Of a stretch of DNA of 64,000 nucleotides, positions 11,701-22,374 are shown piece by piece. The stretch covers positions 50,911,466-50,975,465 of the forward strand of contig OZ020611.1 in the NCBI GenBank assembly GCA_963971575.1, in the 5' to 3' direction. This DNA comes from Liopterus haemorrhoidalis (taxonomy: Eukaryota; Arthropoda; Insecta; Coleoptera; Dytiscidae). The notes beneath the pieces were generated by a model. It saw only the letters and a list, made by a program, of their open reading frames with translations, had not been told where the DNA came from and searched no databases. The position numbers and the translations under genes were made by a program. Each line of letters opens with the position of its first letter. The stretch's first letter is position 1.

Positions 11701-13132
11701 GGATGTATAATTCACCCCGATTGTAGAATCATTACTTTAGGGCATTAAGATAAAATCCTGAAACACGTTTTTCGGAATTTGCATGGGTAGTCTTTGTAAG
11801 CAAAAACCAAGTTGATATCTTATTGGTCCTAAGAGTTATTAAGGATTCCTTTAAATCACATTTCACCCCTTATCACCTTTTAGGGGTGAAAATTTAAGAA
11901 ACTGTCAAAACTATTTTGAGATATTTTAAAAAGCACCTGTGTGCCAAAAAGAAATGTTACATCCCAACAATCACAGGAAATACGACGGGATGTTTAATTC
12001 ACCCCGATTGTAGATTCACCCCTTTAGGGGTTGATAAGGATAAAATCCTGAAATAGGTTTTTCGGAATTTGCATGGGTAGTCTTTGTAAGCAAAAACCAA
12101 GTCAATATCTTATTGGTCCTAAGAGATATTAGGAATCCTTGAAATCGCATTTCATCCCTTTTCACCCTTTAGGGGTGAAATTTAAAGAAACAGTCAAAAC
12201 TATTTCGAGATATCTTAAAAAGACACGTAAGTGCCAAAAAGGAATGTTAATACCCGACAAACACAGGAAATACGACGGGATGCATAATTCGCCCCAATTG
12301 TAGATTCCCTCTAGGGGTTGATTAGGACAAAATTCTGAAATAATTTTTTCGGTATTTGTACTGGTTATCTTTGTAAGCAAAAACTAAATCGATATCTTAT
12401 TGGTCCTAAGAGATATTAAGGAATCTTTGAATTCACATTTCACCCCTTATCACACTTTAGGGATGAAATTAAAAAAACCTGTCAATATGAATTTGAATTC
12501 TACCACGGAAAGAGCAAAGTCTAAAATAAAACACGTAAATTTGACTTCACAAACTGTTTTATTGCAAAGATCTTCAGTTACCAATTTTTATAAAACGATA
12601 GAAAATTATTGAATAAGCATAGTCCACAGTTTATGTCTTACTAATTAAACACCCAAGACAAAGATATGTGTAGAAAATTAAGGCGGGGCTTAAGACTCCC
12701 TCTACTATGACTAGATTAGTTTAAAACCACGCTACCAGATGGATACATCTCTCGATGCTTGTAAATGCCAGTATTTCATATAAATAGTGTTTCGGTGTGG
12801 GCCAAAGAATTGGTGCTAAATATTAATTAATTTTCATAAACAAGGGCTCATTTTAAAGATAACAGTACAATCTATAGGATTTCAGCTATGGAATTTGCAA
12901 TTGTTATTGATTTACGGAGTAACAGTAATGTGAAGTTAGACAAAGTTTAGGACATTGTAAAACTGAAAATTAAAAATAAAACCAAATTTTAACTCTGAAA
13001 TCCAACGGGGCCAATCTTTATCTTCAAATTAAAAAAAAAATCAAATTGATCCGACAACATTTGGTTCAAATTATTTGGCCCTTCCAAATGCACGTTTCCG
13101 TTGCGCTTAACCTAAGTACATTACGCTCTTAA
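8741..13132 (+). mobile_element. Complete TTAA-bounded element E2
   Basis: 4.4-kb element bounded by TTAA at 8741-8744 and 13129-13132. The left end reads TTAACGGTATAATGTAGCC. The right end read inward is TTAAGAGCGTAATGTACTT, so the termini are short imperfect inverted repeats sharing AATGTA. The left arm (to about 9400) matches E3 40260-39640 and the right arm (12480-13132) matches E1 and E3. The middle is the ~290-bp array. No transposase is found, so it is non-autonomous. The right TTAA falls in a CTTAAG inside the conserved LKDLDRRTRK region of a LINE reading frame. Confidence 0.85.
9400..12480 (+). repeat. ~290-bp tandem array in E2
   Basis: Same repeat as in E1, about ten to eleven units. 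GATTAGG landmarks include 9589, 9880, 10293, 10574, 10865, 11157 and 11447, giving the 290-bp period with one irregular step. Order and private variants of units from 10568 onward are the same as in E1 from 2302 onward, so E1 and E2 were copied as wholes rather than amplified separately. Confidence 0.9.
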
Positions 13133-14275
13133 GGATCTCGACAGAAGAACCAGAAAGATCATGAACATCAACCGAAGTCTTCACCCGAAATCTTCTGTGC
13201 AGCGCATTTACCTCCCTCGTCAAAATGGGGGTCGGGGATCTCGTCCTGGTTACAGCTAACAGTATCCTCAGAAGTCAGGACCCACTATTAAAATTCGTTA
13301 GTGAGCACGAATTTAGTGGCAAAGGGGCGTTTCTTTACCAGGCAACGCGAAGAGCAGCAACGAGATTTAACCTGGCAGACTTGAGTCCCGTCAGGGAAAA
13401 CGCTGGAGTACAACTCTCTCGGGAGGAGTACAACAGAGTTACCGGTTCGGTGAAACGAGGCGAGACAGACATGTTGACAAAAGAACACATGAGTAAAAGT
13501 ATGCACTCTGTGTTCTTCAAACATATTAAAAGTCTAGAGTTGTCCACAGAACTCACGTTCTCGTTTCTTAAGTCTGCTGGTTTGAGATCGGAAACAGAAG
13601 GTTTTGTGTTTGCGTGTCAGGATGGTGTTATAAATACTTTGGCATACAGGGCCCGCATATTCCAAATAGCGGAGTCCACACTCTGTAGGTTGTGCCACCA
13701 CCATTCTGAAACGATAATGCACATTCTGTCTGCTTGTCCATCTCTTGCAGCGTCGAGCTACGTGTCTCGAGATAATGCTGCTCTCCGCGTGCTCTACTAT
13801 CATCTTAGACATGCCTATGGTATTGACCAAATACCGGTCATACCGTACGTCCCTTCTGACATATAATCGGTGGTGGAAAATTCCAAGTGCCGAATTTATT
13901 GGAATTACTCCTTCCCCACATCGAGGTTACTGACAGCCACTAAGCCGGACATAACCCTCCTGGATATCGAGACCAAACAGATGTTTGTGATCGAATTCTC
14001 AAGTCCAGCTGAGAAGAATATCTCTCTCAAGGAGGGAGGAAAAGAGGTCCAAGTATATGGACCTCTTGTCCGAGCTTAGAAAGCTGTATCCCGGGTATAA
14101 AGTTAAGCTTGTAGTCCTGATAGTTGGTGTTTTGGGTGGCATGAAAGCCTCCTATCGAAGGGAAATCGAGTCCATTCCCGTCTGCAGATCTTCTGCCAAC
14201 TCTTTGATCTGCAGGATGCAGAAAGCAGTGCTGCTCGGGTCGCTCCGCATTGTGCGGGCACTGGATCTGGCGTAA
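13128..14275 (+). pseudogene. LINE with restriction-like endonuclease, C-terminal part, broken
   Basis: Remnant of the C-terminal half of a LINE open reading frame of the R2/R4/NeSL-like group. It begins at the E2 border with LKDLDRRTRKIM and IYLPRQNGGRG in one frame. It shifts frame near 13230 and continues to a stop at 13864-13866, reads on in the same frame past that stop, and shifts again near 14055 to finish at 14275. A zinc-finger cluster (CRLCHHHSETIMHILSAC) lies near 13684-13740. The later PDITLLD...VIEFSSPA stretch near 13945-14015 fits a PD-(D/E)xK restriction-like nuclease, which nicks the target for priming. At least two frameshifts and one stop make it dead. The clade call is from memory of motif layout only. 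Confidence 0.75.
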
Positions 14276-14327
14276 TTTCCGCGGCTGCATATCGCCAGGG
14301 TTTGGGATGCAGTCGTGTGTATTTAGC

Positions 14328-14515
14328 TCCACTAGTCTCTAGTATGACGCGGCTCAAAAGGTTGCTGAAGTTTGAGATTAGTGGACGCTTGTCAAGACCT
14401 GACAAACCCCATAATAATAATAATAAGTCCACTAGTCTCTAGTATGACGCGGCTCAAAAGGTTGCTGAAGTTTGAGATTAGTGGACGCTTGTCAAGACCT
14501 GACAAACCCCAAAAT
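14328..14515 (+). repeat. 100-bp tandem duplication of the LINE 3' end
   Basis: The 3' UTR segment starting TCCACTAGTCTC at 14328 is repeated from 14428 with almost no change, the first copy ending in an (ATA)n tail at about 14411-14426. A short trinucleotide tail is typical of this LINE group. The second copy runs into the assembly gap, so the true copy number is unknown. Confidence 0.85.
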
Positions 14516-14715
14516 NNNNNNNNNNNNNNNNNNNNNNNNNNNNNNNNNNNNNNNNNNNNNNNNNNNNNNNNNNNNNNNNNNNNNNNNNNNNNNNNNNNNN
14601 NNNNNNNNNNNNNNNNNNNNNNNNNNNNNNNNNNNNNNNNNNNNNNNNNNNNNNNNNNNNNNNNNNNNNNNNNNNNNNNNNNNNNNNNNNNNNNNNNNNN
14701 NNNNNNNNNNNNNNN
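14516..14715. other. Assembly gap (200 N)
   Basis: Exactly 200 unknown bases, a round size that suggests a placeholder. It starts inside a tandem duplication, which may be why assembly stopped. Confidence 1.
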
Positions 14716-15365
14716 TAAACAAGAGCAGACAACATATGATTATAGGCGCCTATTTATAAGTGCCGGAAACAAAATTTCTACGTGTTTGTTACCCTAATAC
14801 ACAATATAGTTGAGTTCATTATCACTCACTCATTGTCTTTGATTAAATTGAAGAGTCAAATTTACTTCACGTTTAAGATCTGCCTTGAAAAAATTGATGT
14901 GAAGTGTGAATTTTCACACATTTCAGGGTTTGCAGGTATTTAGGAAGTGCATGATGATTATTTGGGATGCCAAAACAATTTTTTTTTTGTTAGTTTTAAT
15001 TCGAATGCCTAATACCATTATTTAGGTTTCTAAATATGTGCAGTATTTTTTTTTATATAGCAAGGTTCATTCAGAATTTTAAAAATTGCGCCTATGGCTA
15101 CCATTGGTTGTTATAAGTTCCGCCCCTCTGATTTCGTGTACATTGAAACAGAATTAAATTATAATTTAAACAATTTCCACTGGTTATTAAATTTACGCTT
15201 TTAAAAATTAAATGCAACATTTGCCAAAATATAACTCGAATTTTCAAAAAATAATTTAAACCATAAAAAAAAAAATAATATTGTCTCTTCTCGCTGGGTT
15301 CGATCCCTTTCGGATTGAGTTACTTGGGTGAAAAACCAGCGTCAAAAACCACTATACCAACCTAC
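14716..15365. other. No gene seen
   Basis: AT-rich sequence without a coding pattern. Around 14905-14945 there is a piece (TTCACACATTTCAGGG) of a short dispersed repeat also seen near 41950, 52915 and, weaker, 33460. A GGTTCGATCCC string at 15298 looks like a polymerase III B box, but no matching A box lies on the same strand. Confidence 0.6.
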
Positions 15366-15844
15366 ACGTTCTAGTGTAGCGTGTTACAAAGCTATAACTT
15401 GTGTACATTATTAGCCAAAAATCACAAAAAATGCGTTTTTTTCCAAAAACGTAATCTGATCAAAAATTCCTGTTATACTATTCCGGTTCACATCAATGTA
15501 CATTACTTAGAATTTTTTCAGATTTTTAGTTTAAACCATCTGGGCTACAGGGTATGGGACAAAAATTTTTTTACACAATTTTGGCAAAAATCGCTTCAAA
15601 ATAATTTATTTTGCAAAAATAAAAATTTGATCGTTAATCCACGTACCAAGGGATTTCATTTGATACCCTACTCAGAATTATAAAAAAATATTTTTTTTTT
15701 CGATGAGCACATATTTGTTTATATTTTTAGGGGGATACGTTTTTTAGAGGTTTACTATTTTTCCTATGTGCGGGTCAAAGAGTTGTATAAGCATGCCAAA
15801 TTTCAACTCTCTAGGTTTAGCCGTTTGGCTCAAATTTTTAACGA

Positions 15845-15930
<86 letters not shown>

Positions 15931-15975
15931 GACAAAATGACGGCATAAGGGTTTTTTGGTCATACCTACAAAACC
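15366..15975 (-). repeat. Dispersed repeat B, copy 1, with (GACA)n
   Basis: On the minus strand it starts GGGTTTTGTAGGTATGACC (from 15975). It carries an uninterrupted (GACA) run at 15846-15930, then continues with blocks that match the copy at 32035-32850 in the same order. A third, shorter copy lies at 42965-43255. No coding sequence is seen; the class of element is unknown. Open frames across the tetranucleotide run are repeat artefacts. Confidence 0.75.
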
Positions 15976-16844
15976 CTCAAAACGGATAAGGACCAGGATA
16001 TGGCATTTTATTTTTTACGGATCATCCGCGGGTATGGATATCATGACTAGTTTCTACATATTTTTACAAAATTTACAGTTAATAAAAGTTAGAAATTGAT
16101 ATTTGACCCACTCTGTACTTACGAAACTCTAAAAATGGCGTTGTTGTGAGGAAAATCCCACATTATTAATTTTCACTTACTCCGCTCTAACACTCATCAT
16201 TATATGACGCATCTATCTCCTTATAAATACGTATTTTCTCACCCTAAACACCTAAGATAATCTACCTCTAAAGCAAGAAACGTCCACGTCATCAATCTTT
16301 CAAAGGGGGCTATTCACCAACTAAACAGTTTAGTGGTGCTTGGTCCGACGTCCACCGTGCGCCGTCTGTTTTGTACGGGAGCACGAGCCGCGATTTAGTA
16401 GTTAGCGCGAGTTAAATAATGTAGTGGCTATTGTGGGGCCGAGCAACGGTCAGCTCTACATCCCCCGGGATCTCGGGATTAAGTTAGAAACCATTACTTT
16501 CTCCTGAATATCGATGGGAGGTTTAGTTTAGACAGGGCAGGGGCGTTTTTTCCCTCTAAGTACTACTTTAAATAAATGCCAAATGGTTATTTAGATGTTA
16601 ATATGGCAGTAAAGAATAGAATTGCAAAAAATATTTAATTCAAAATATCTGGATAAGTAAGGATAAGTAAATATACCAAAACAATTTGTTCTCATCATAG
16701 TATTCAGGCTGGTACGTGACACTAAACTCGGCGATGGTCAACTCAGCGATGGTTAACTTGGGGATTGTTAACTCGACGTCGGTTAACTCGGCAGAGACAA
16801 ATAAAATTGTGCCCGCAAAAATAGTATGAAGGTATTGCAATAAT
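15976..16844. other. No gene seen; 15-bp minisatellite at 16728-16797
   Basis: No coding pattern is recognised. A relatively GC-rich stretch at 16310-16560 has no homology I can name. Between about 16728 and 16797 five diverged copies of a 15-bp unit of the form AACTCGGCGATGGTT follow each other. Confidence 0.6.
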
Positions 16845-17067
16845 TATATATATAAAAGCCCTAATTTCTGTGTGTCATCGTAACGCTAAGTTGCGTGATG
16901 TGAATAGGTTTTTCGGGGTGTGGACGGTAACGAAGTGAGTAGTAGGGGGCAACGTAAACGACGAAACAGATAGCTTACCAGAAACTAGAGCAGAGCATGC
17001 AGTACATACGGTGACTCGAGCGTAGGTTGTTGTGTCAGGGGCATATTTTGAATTCATGTTACGCAAC

Positions 17068-17760
17068 GTATAATGACCCGCGGGCCGTCTCCAGACCGAT
17101 ACTAAATTTTTAAACTTTAAACGACATGCATTGAGCGGCTTTTTTGGATTTCCTAGGTATAATCAGAAACAGCTATACCATTGATGTTCAGCATATGGCC
17201 CGTGGACCGTATCCAGCCCGATACTAATTTTTAAACTTTAAACGACATGCATTGAGCGTTTTTTTAGGATTTCCTAGGTATAATCAGAAACAGCTATACC
17301 ACTGTTGTCCAGCATATGGCCCGCGGGCCGTATCCAGTCTAATACCAATTTTTAAATGACACGCATTAAACGGCTTTTTAGGATTTCGTAGGTATAATCA
17401 GTAACAGCTATAACATTGATGTCCAGCATATGGCCCGCGGGCCGTATCCAGCCCGATACTAATTTTTAAACTTTAAACGACATGCATTGAGCTGCTTTTT
17501 AGGATTTCCTAGGTATAATCAGAAACAGATATACCATTGATGTCCAGTATATGGCCCGCGGGCCGTATCCAGCCCAATACTATTTTTTAAACGACACGCA
17601 TTAAGCGGCTTTCTAGGATTTCCTAGGTATAATCAGAAACAGCTATAACATTGATATCCAGCATATGGGCCGCGGGCCGTATTCAGCCCGATACTAATTT
17701 TTAAACGACACGCATTAAGCGGTTTTTAAGATTTCCTAGGTATAATCAAGAAACGTTTTT
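17068..17760 (+). repeat. ~120-bp tandem array with a palindromic core
   Basis: Six units, the last partial. The core GGCCCGCGGGCC, a perfect 12-bp palindrome, recurs in exact or near form at about 17077, 17197, 17318, 17432, 17553 and 17668, giving periods of 114-121. Between cores are conserved blocks TTTAAACGACATGCATT and GGATTTCCTAGGTATAATC. Internal tandem arrays are common in non-autonomous Helitrons, which fits the host element. Confidence 0.9.
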
Positions 17761-17782
17761 GTTTTGTTAATATACGCAGAAT

Positions 17783-17997
17783 TGTTGGAGCAGATCATAT
17801 CTCGCAATCAACATTCCTAGGTAACCAATAAGTTACCGTTGTTATTGTTATGTAGAACAATTGAAATGACAGTTAAATAGTGTAAAATATAATTGTGTAT
17901 CTGTATTATGTTTTGTGTTGTATATTTATTTGGAATCATCAATATATGTGTTAATTAAATCATATATACTTCCTTATTTCCACGTATGTTATAAATA
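17783..17997 (+). repeat. copia-1 5' LTR
   Basis: Starts TGTTGGAGCAG and ends at the primer binding site with TTATAAATA. It is 215 bp long and repeats at 22375-22588. It should carry the promoter and polyadenylation signals, but I could not place a TATA box with confidence. Confidence 0.92.
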
Positions 17998-18008
17998 GGT
18001 TATGGGCC
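17998..18008 (+). promoter_or_regulatory. copia-1 primer binding site, internal tRNA-iMet type
   Basis: GGTTATGGGCC directly follows the LTR. It is complementary to the anticodon-arm region of initiator tRNA-Met rather than to a tRNA 3' end, as in Drosophila copia, which is primed by a 5' half of that tRNA. copia-2 has the longer match GGTTATGGGCCCAG at the same place. Confidence 0.75.
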
Positions 18009-18057
18009 TATATATTTTTTAAAAAGTATTTAATAAAAAATATCGAACGTTGGAACA

Positions 18058-21000
18058 ATGAGTATAAAAATTGAAAAATTAAAACCAGACAACTTCGATA
18101 CTTGGAAGATACAAGTGGAAGCATTACTTGTAAGGAACGAAACTTGGAATTATGTTTGTGGAAAAAGGAAGAAACCTGCAAAAGTAGATGGCGATGCTGC
18201 TAATGATGCATTAATTGAAAAATGGGAAGATGCTGATCAGAAGGCAAAATCTGATCTAATTTTATCAATAAGTCCATCGGAATTACGCCAAATAAAGGGC
18301 TGTTTAACCTCAAATGAAATATGGCGGAAGTTGCACGACATATATCAATCCAGAGGACCAGCCAGGAAAGCGACTCTTCTAAAACAATTACTTTTCTCGA
18401 AAATGAAGGAAAATGAAAATATAAGGGATTATTTACGAAGTTTTGTGGAAAATGTGGACAAACTTCTTGAAATGAATCTGGATATAAATGAAGACCTTCT
18501 GGTTATAATACTATTATACAGTTTGCCAGATTTCATGGAAAATTTCAGATGCGCAATTGAATCGCGTGACGATCTCCCAAAATTGTAAAATTTAAAAATT
18601 AAGATCGTTGAAGAATTTGAAGCACGGAAGGAACGCGATAATTATAATACTTCTGGTGCGATGATTGTGAACAAGAAAAAATATTCATATAATAAAAATA
18701 GTCACAAATCAAAATTTCAATTTAAATGTCATGGCTGTGGAATTATGGGACATAAACGCAGCGAATGTAGAAAACAAAATTATCATTATACAAAAAATGA
18801 CAAATCATTTAATTTACTTAGTGAACACGAAAATTTTTCGGAACCGGAAAATATTGGATATTGCAATATAAATGAAAATTGTTAACCTAAATGCAATATC
18901 TGGTGCCTAGATAGTGGAAGTACTTCGCACATGTGTGCGGATCACAACAAATTTAGGAACTATGAGGAAACTATTGATGTCATCAATTTGGCAAACCAAA
19001 TGACATCCGAAATAAAAGGAAAAGGAGATGTTAAAATGATCGTGGGAACAGGTAAATATACAAACGAAATTATTTTAAAAAATTCTTTACACGTTCCAGA
19101 TCTAAGAATGAATTTAATGTCTGTCTCAAAACTAACAGATAATGGCTGTACTGTGGAATTTCAAAAAAATGTAGCCAAAATAATTAAAAATGGCGTTACA
19201 ATTTTCATTGCTGAAAGATTCAATAATTTATATGTAATTAAAGAACAAAGAGAAAATGCACAAATAGTAAATGAAAATTCCAAATTAAAATTATGGCATG
19301 ATAGATTGGGACACGTAAATGAAAGAACTCTATTGGAAATGGAAAATTATGGGCTTGTTAAAGGTTTGAATATTGGTTCTGAAAGGAAATTACCAACATG
19401 TGAAACATGTATAAAAGGAAAAATGCCGCAGAAACCATTTCCAAGAAAATCGGAAAGAATATCTGAAAATTTGTTACACATTATACATAGCGACATTTGT
19501 GGACCAATGCGAGTACAATCATTAGGTGGAAGTAAATATTTCATTACTTTTACTGATGACAAAAGTAGATGGTGTGAAGTAAAATTTTTAAGACACAAGA
19601 GTGATTGTTTAAGAGCATTTAAGGAATATAAAAATTTTGTAGAAAAACAAACCGGAAACAAAATCAAATTTTTACAATCAGACAACGGAAAAGAATATTG
19701 TAATAGAGAGTTCGATAATTATTTAAAGGAAAACGGAATTGCACGAAGATTGACAGTAAGCTACACTCCACAACAAAATGGAATTTCCGAACGGAAAAAT
19801 AGGACATTGTTAGAAATGGCTAGATGTTTGCTGATTCAGTCAGGTTTATCTCCTCGTTTCTGGGCAGAAGCTATAGCGACTGCAAATCATATAAGAAACA
19901 GATGTTTATCAAAAAGTTTAGATTTGGAAACTCCTTTTGAAGTATGGAATGGTAAGCAACCTGTAGTTAGCTATTTCAGAACGTTTGGAGAAGAAGGAAT
20001 GGTACTGGATAAAACGCCAGGAAAAGAAAAATTTCAAGAAAAAACAAAGAAATGCATCTTTATTGGTTATTCGGAAGTTTCAAAAGCATACAAGTTTTGG
20101 TGCTGGAAAGAAAACAGAGTAATTATAAGTAGAGATGTAAAATTTTTAAGCAAATTTTCAGAAGACAACAGATATGAAGAAATTTATGATGAACAGAAGA
20201 AAACGTTAGAAACGGAAAATCAGGAACGCGTCGAGAGTGAAGATGATGAATTAGAAATACCTTTGGTAAAAATAAAAGAAACTGAAAATCAAGATTTTGA
20301 AACAGGAATTGAAGAAATTGGTAGAGATGAACAAGATGTACATTCAATAAACGAAGACTCGCCCTATGAACAACCGGAAATTGAAGTTGAAATGAAAAAA
20401 GGCCGAGGAAGACCAAGTATTTTAAGAACAGGGAAAGTAGGAAGACCAAAAAAGCAATTTAATTTAATTCAAAATAAGCCAGAAGAACATACAAGTGCAG
20501 CTGAAGTGAATGTCAGAGAAGCTTTAAATAGCGAAGACAGAAAAGAATGGAAACAGGCAATTTGCGAAGAATTTGTTTCTATGTTAAAAAACGAAACGTG
20601 GAAAATAGTAGATTTGCCAGAAAACAGAAAAGAAGTTGGTTGTCGACTTATATTAACCAACAAATATAATTTGGATGGAAACATAGAGAGAAGGAAAGCA
20701 AGATTAGTTGCGAAGGGATATAGCCAGGAATATGGAACAGATTTTAATAAAACTTTTGCTCCTGTTGTAAGACTGAAATCTGTAAGACTTATCATGGCAT
20801 TAGCTGCTCAATTCAAGTTAATTGTTCATCAGATTGATATAAAAACTGCATAGTTGAATGGAGATATTGATAAGGAAATTTACTTGAAGGTACCAGAACA
20901 ATTAGAAGAATCGTTAACTGAGATAATTAAATATAGTAAGGAAGATAGAAAAATTAAAGAAAAAGCTCAGGAATGGTTAGGAGAAATGAAGAAGAATGGA

Positions 21001-22113
21001 AGAAAAACATGCCTACTGTTAAAATCAATGTATGGACTCAAACAATCAGGTAGGCAATGGAATAAAAAATTAGATAAAACCTTAAAGGAATTAAATTTAA
21101 AGCAGTTAAAAACGGATCCTTGCATTTATTATAATCAGGAAGGAAACGATATTATTATCATCTCAATTTTTGTGGATGATATAATTATTGCAAGTAATAA
21201 TATAGAAAAAATAAATCGTTTTAAAAGAACACTGAACAACAAGGTTGAAGTAAAAGATCTAGGAAAAATAAAGCACTGTTTAGGTCTTGAATTTACACAA
21301 ACCGAAAAGGGGGAGGTGATAATGAGTCAAAAACATTTCATCAAAGATCTCTTAAGTCGTTTCGGTATGGAAAATTCTAAGCCCTTGAAGTCTCCCTTGG
21401 AAACTAATTTAAAATTGCAGAAGGCGAAATCAAATTCGGAAAATATGGACAAATACCCTTATCAGAATTTGATCGGAAGTTTAATGTATTTGGCTGTCGG
21501 AACACGACCTGATATCTCATACGCAGTCAACTACCTAAGTCAGTTCAATACGTGTTATGGAAAGGAGCATTGGTTAGCGGCAAAACGAATACTCCGATAC
21601 CTCAAGGGAACAATGGAATACAGAATTAAATATAGTCAGAAAAAACAAGATTTGATTGGTTACTCAGATGCAGATTGGGCTTCCTGTGTAATAGACAGAA
21701 GATCTTACACGGGGTACACCTTTGTACTTGCCGGAGCACCAATTAGTTGGGAGGCAAGGAAGCAACGCACCGTCGCATTATCCAGCACGGAGGCGGAATA
21801 TATGGCCTTGGTAGAAGCAGCTAAGGAGGCAATATATTTGAGAAATTTGCTGCAGGAACTGGATATTGGTGGAACAAAAATCAAAATTTATTGTGACAAT
21901 ATGGGGGCTGGACTTCTTGCAGAAAACAATATGTTTCACGCAAGAACCAAGCATATTGATGTAAGACACCATTTTATCCGAGAAGTTATAGACACTGGGA
22001 AAATTGAAGTGGAATATATACCGACTCAAGAAATGACAGCGGATATTTTTACTAAAAGTTTGACATGTTCCAAACATGTGTCATGTGTTGACAAAATGAA
22101 TTTGACAGACTGA
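18058..22113 (+). pseudogene. copia-1 gag-pol, one frame with three in-frame stops
   Basis: About 1,350 codons in one frame from ATG 18058 to the end at 22113. The interrupting stops are TAA 18586-18588 (codon 177), TAA 18883-18885 (codon 276) and TAG 20851-20853 (codon 932). Domains in order: gag; CCHC knuckle CHGCGIMGHKRSEC near codon 224; aspartic protease LDSGST near 285; integrase zinc site (HDRLGH...CETC) near 414; DDE residues in HSDIC near 479, QSDNG near 541 and SERKN near 577; reverse transcriptase with FVDD near 1038; RNase H with SDADW near 1204, SSTEAEY, YCDN and KHIDVRHH. Length and order match a normal copia polyprotein. The third stop falls inside the KTA-LNG motif of reverse transcriptase, so independent function is unlikely without readthrough. 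Confidence 0.93.
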
Positions 22114-22198
22114 AGGAAACAAATGACAAAGAAATTTTGACGTCTGTCACTGTCACATATGTAAGGTTGATGTTCAATTTTACGTATATGTTGATTGA

Positions 22199-22205
22199 GG
22201 GGGAG
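22199..22205 (+). promoter_or_regulatory. copia-1 polypurine tract
   Basis: GGGGGAG, primer for plus-strand synthesis, normally directly before the LTR start TG. Here a SINE insertion duplicated GGGGGAGTG, so one copy is at 22199-22207 and the other at 22368-22376 touches the 3' LTR. Confidence 0.85.
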
Positions 22206-22207
22206 TG

Positions 22208-22367
22208 TTTTTTTTTTTTTTTTAATTTTTTAATGGCCTTTGCTACTTTGGCAATTAGCCAGGACAATTTTTGTTTGAGAAAATTTCCATGCCATAACCG
22301 GGATTTGAACCCGAGCCCCCATGGTTGGTAGTCAAATGAGCTGACCACTCCGCCATAGCGACCGGCA
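22208..22367 (-). mobile_element. SINE-1, tRNA-derived, inside copia-1
   Basis: Minus-strand element of about 160 bp. Its head, read from 22367 leftward, resembles a tRNA-Ser-like gene: GGCGGAGTGGTCAGCTC as A-box region and GGGTTCAAATCCCG as B box. It ends in a poly-A tail, seen as the T run at 22208-22223. Flanking 9-bp TSDs GGGGGAGTG are exact. RNA polymerase III would transcribe it and a LINE would supply the enzyme. Confidence 0.88.
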
Positions 22368-22374
22368 GGGGGAG

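Noticed and set aside
14372..14797. Open frames across 14372-14797
   Set aside because: They run through 200 N of assembly gap, so they are not real sequence.
15290..15365. Possible tRNA gene around GGTTCGATCCC
   Set aside because: The B-box-like string is on the + strand, but the only A-box-like string (GGTATAGTGG) is on the - strand, and no cloverleaf forms.
15744..15989. Frames of 60-73 codons over the (GACA)n tract
   Set aside because: Tetranucleotide repeat translation (Asp-Arg-Gln-Thr); no gene.
19347..20795. Three minus-strand frames of about 110 codons inside copia-1
   Set aside because: Shadows of the integrase and reverse transcriptase coding region.
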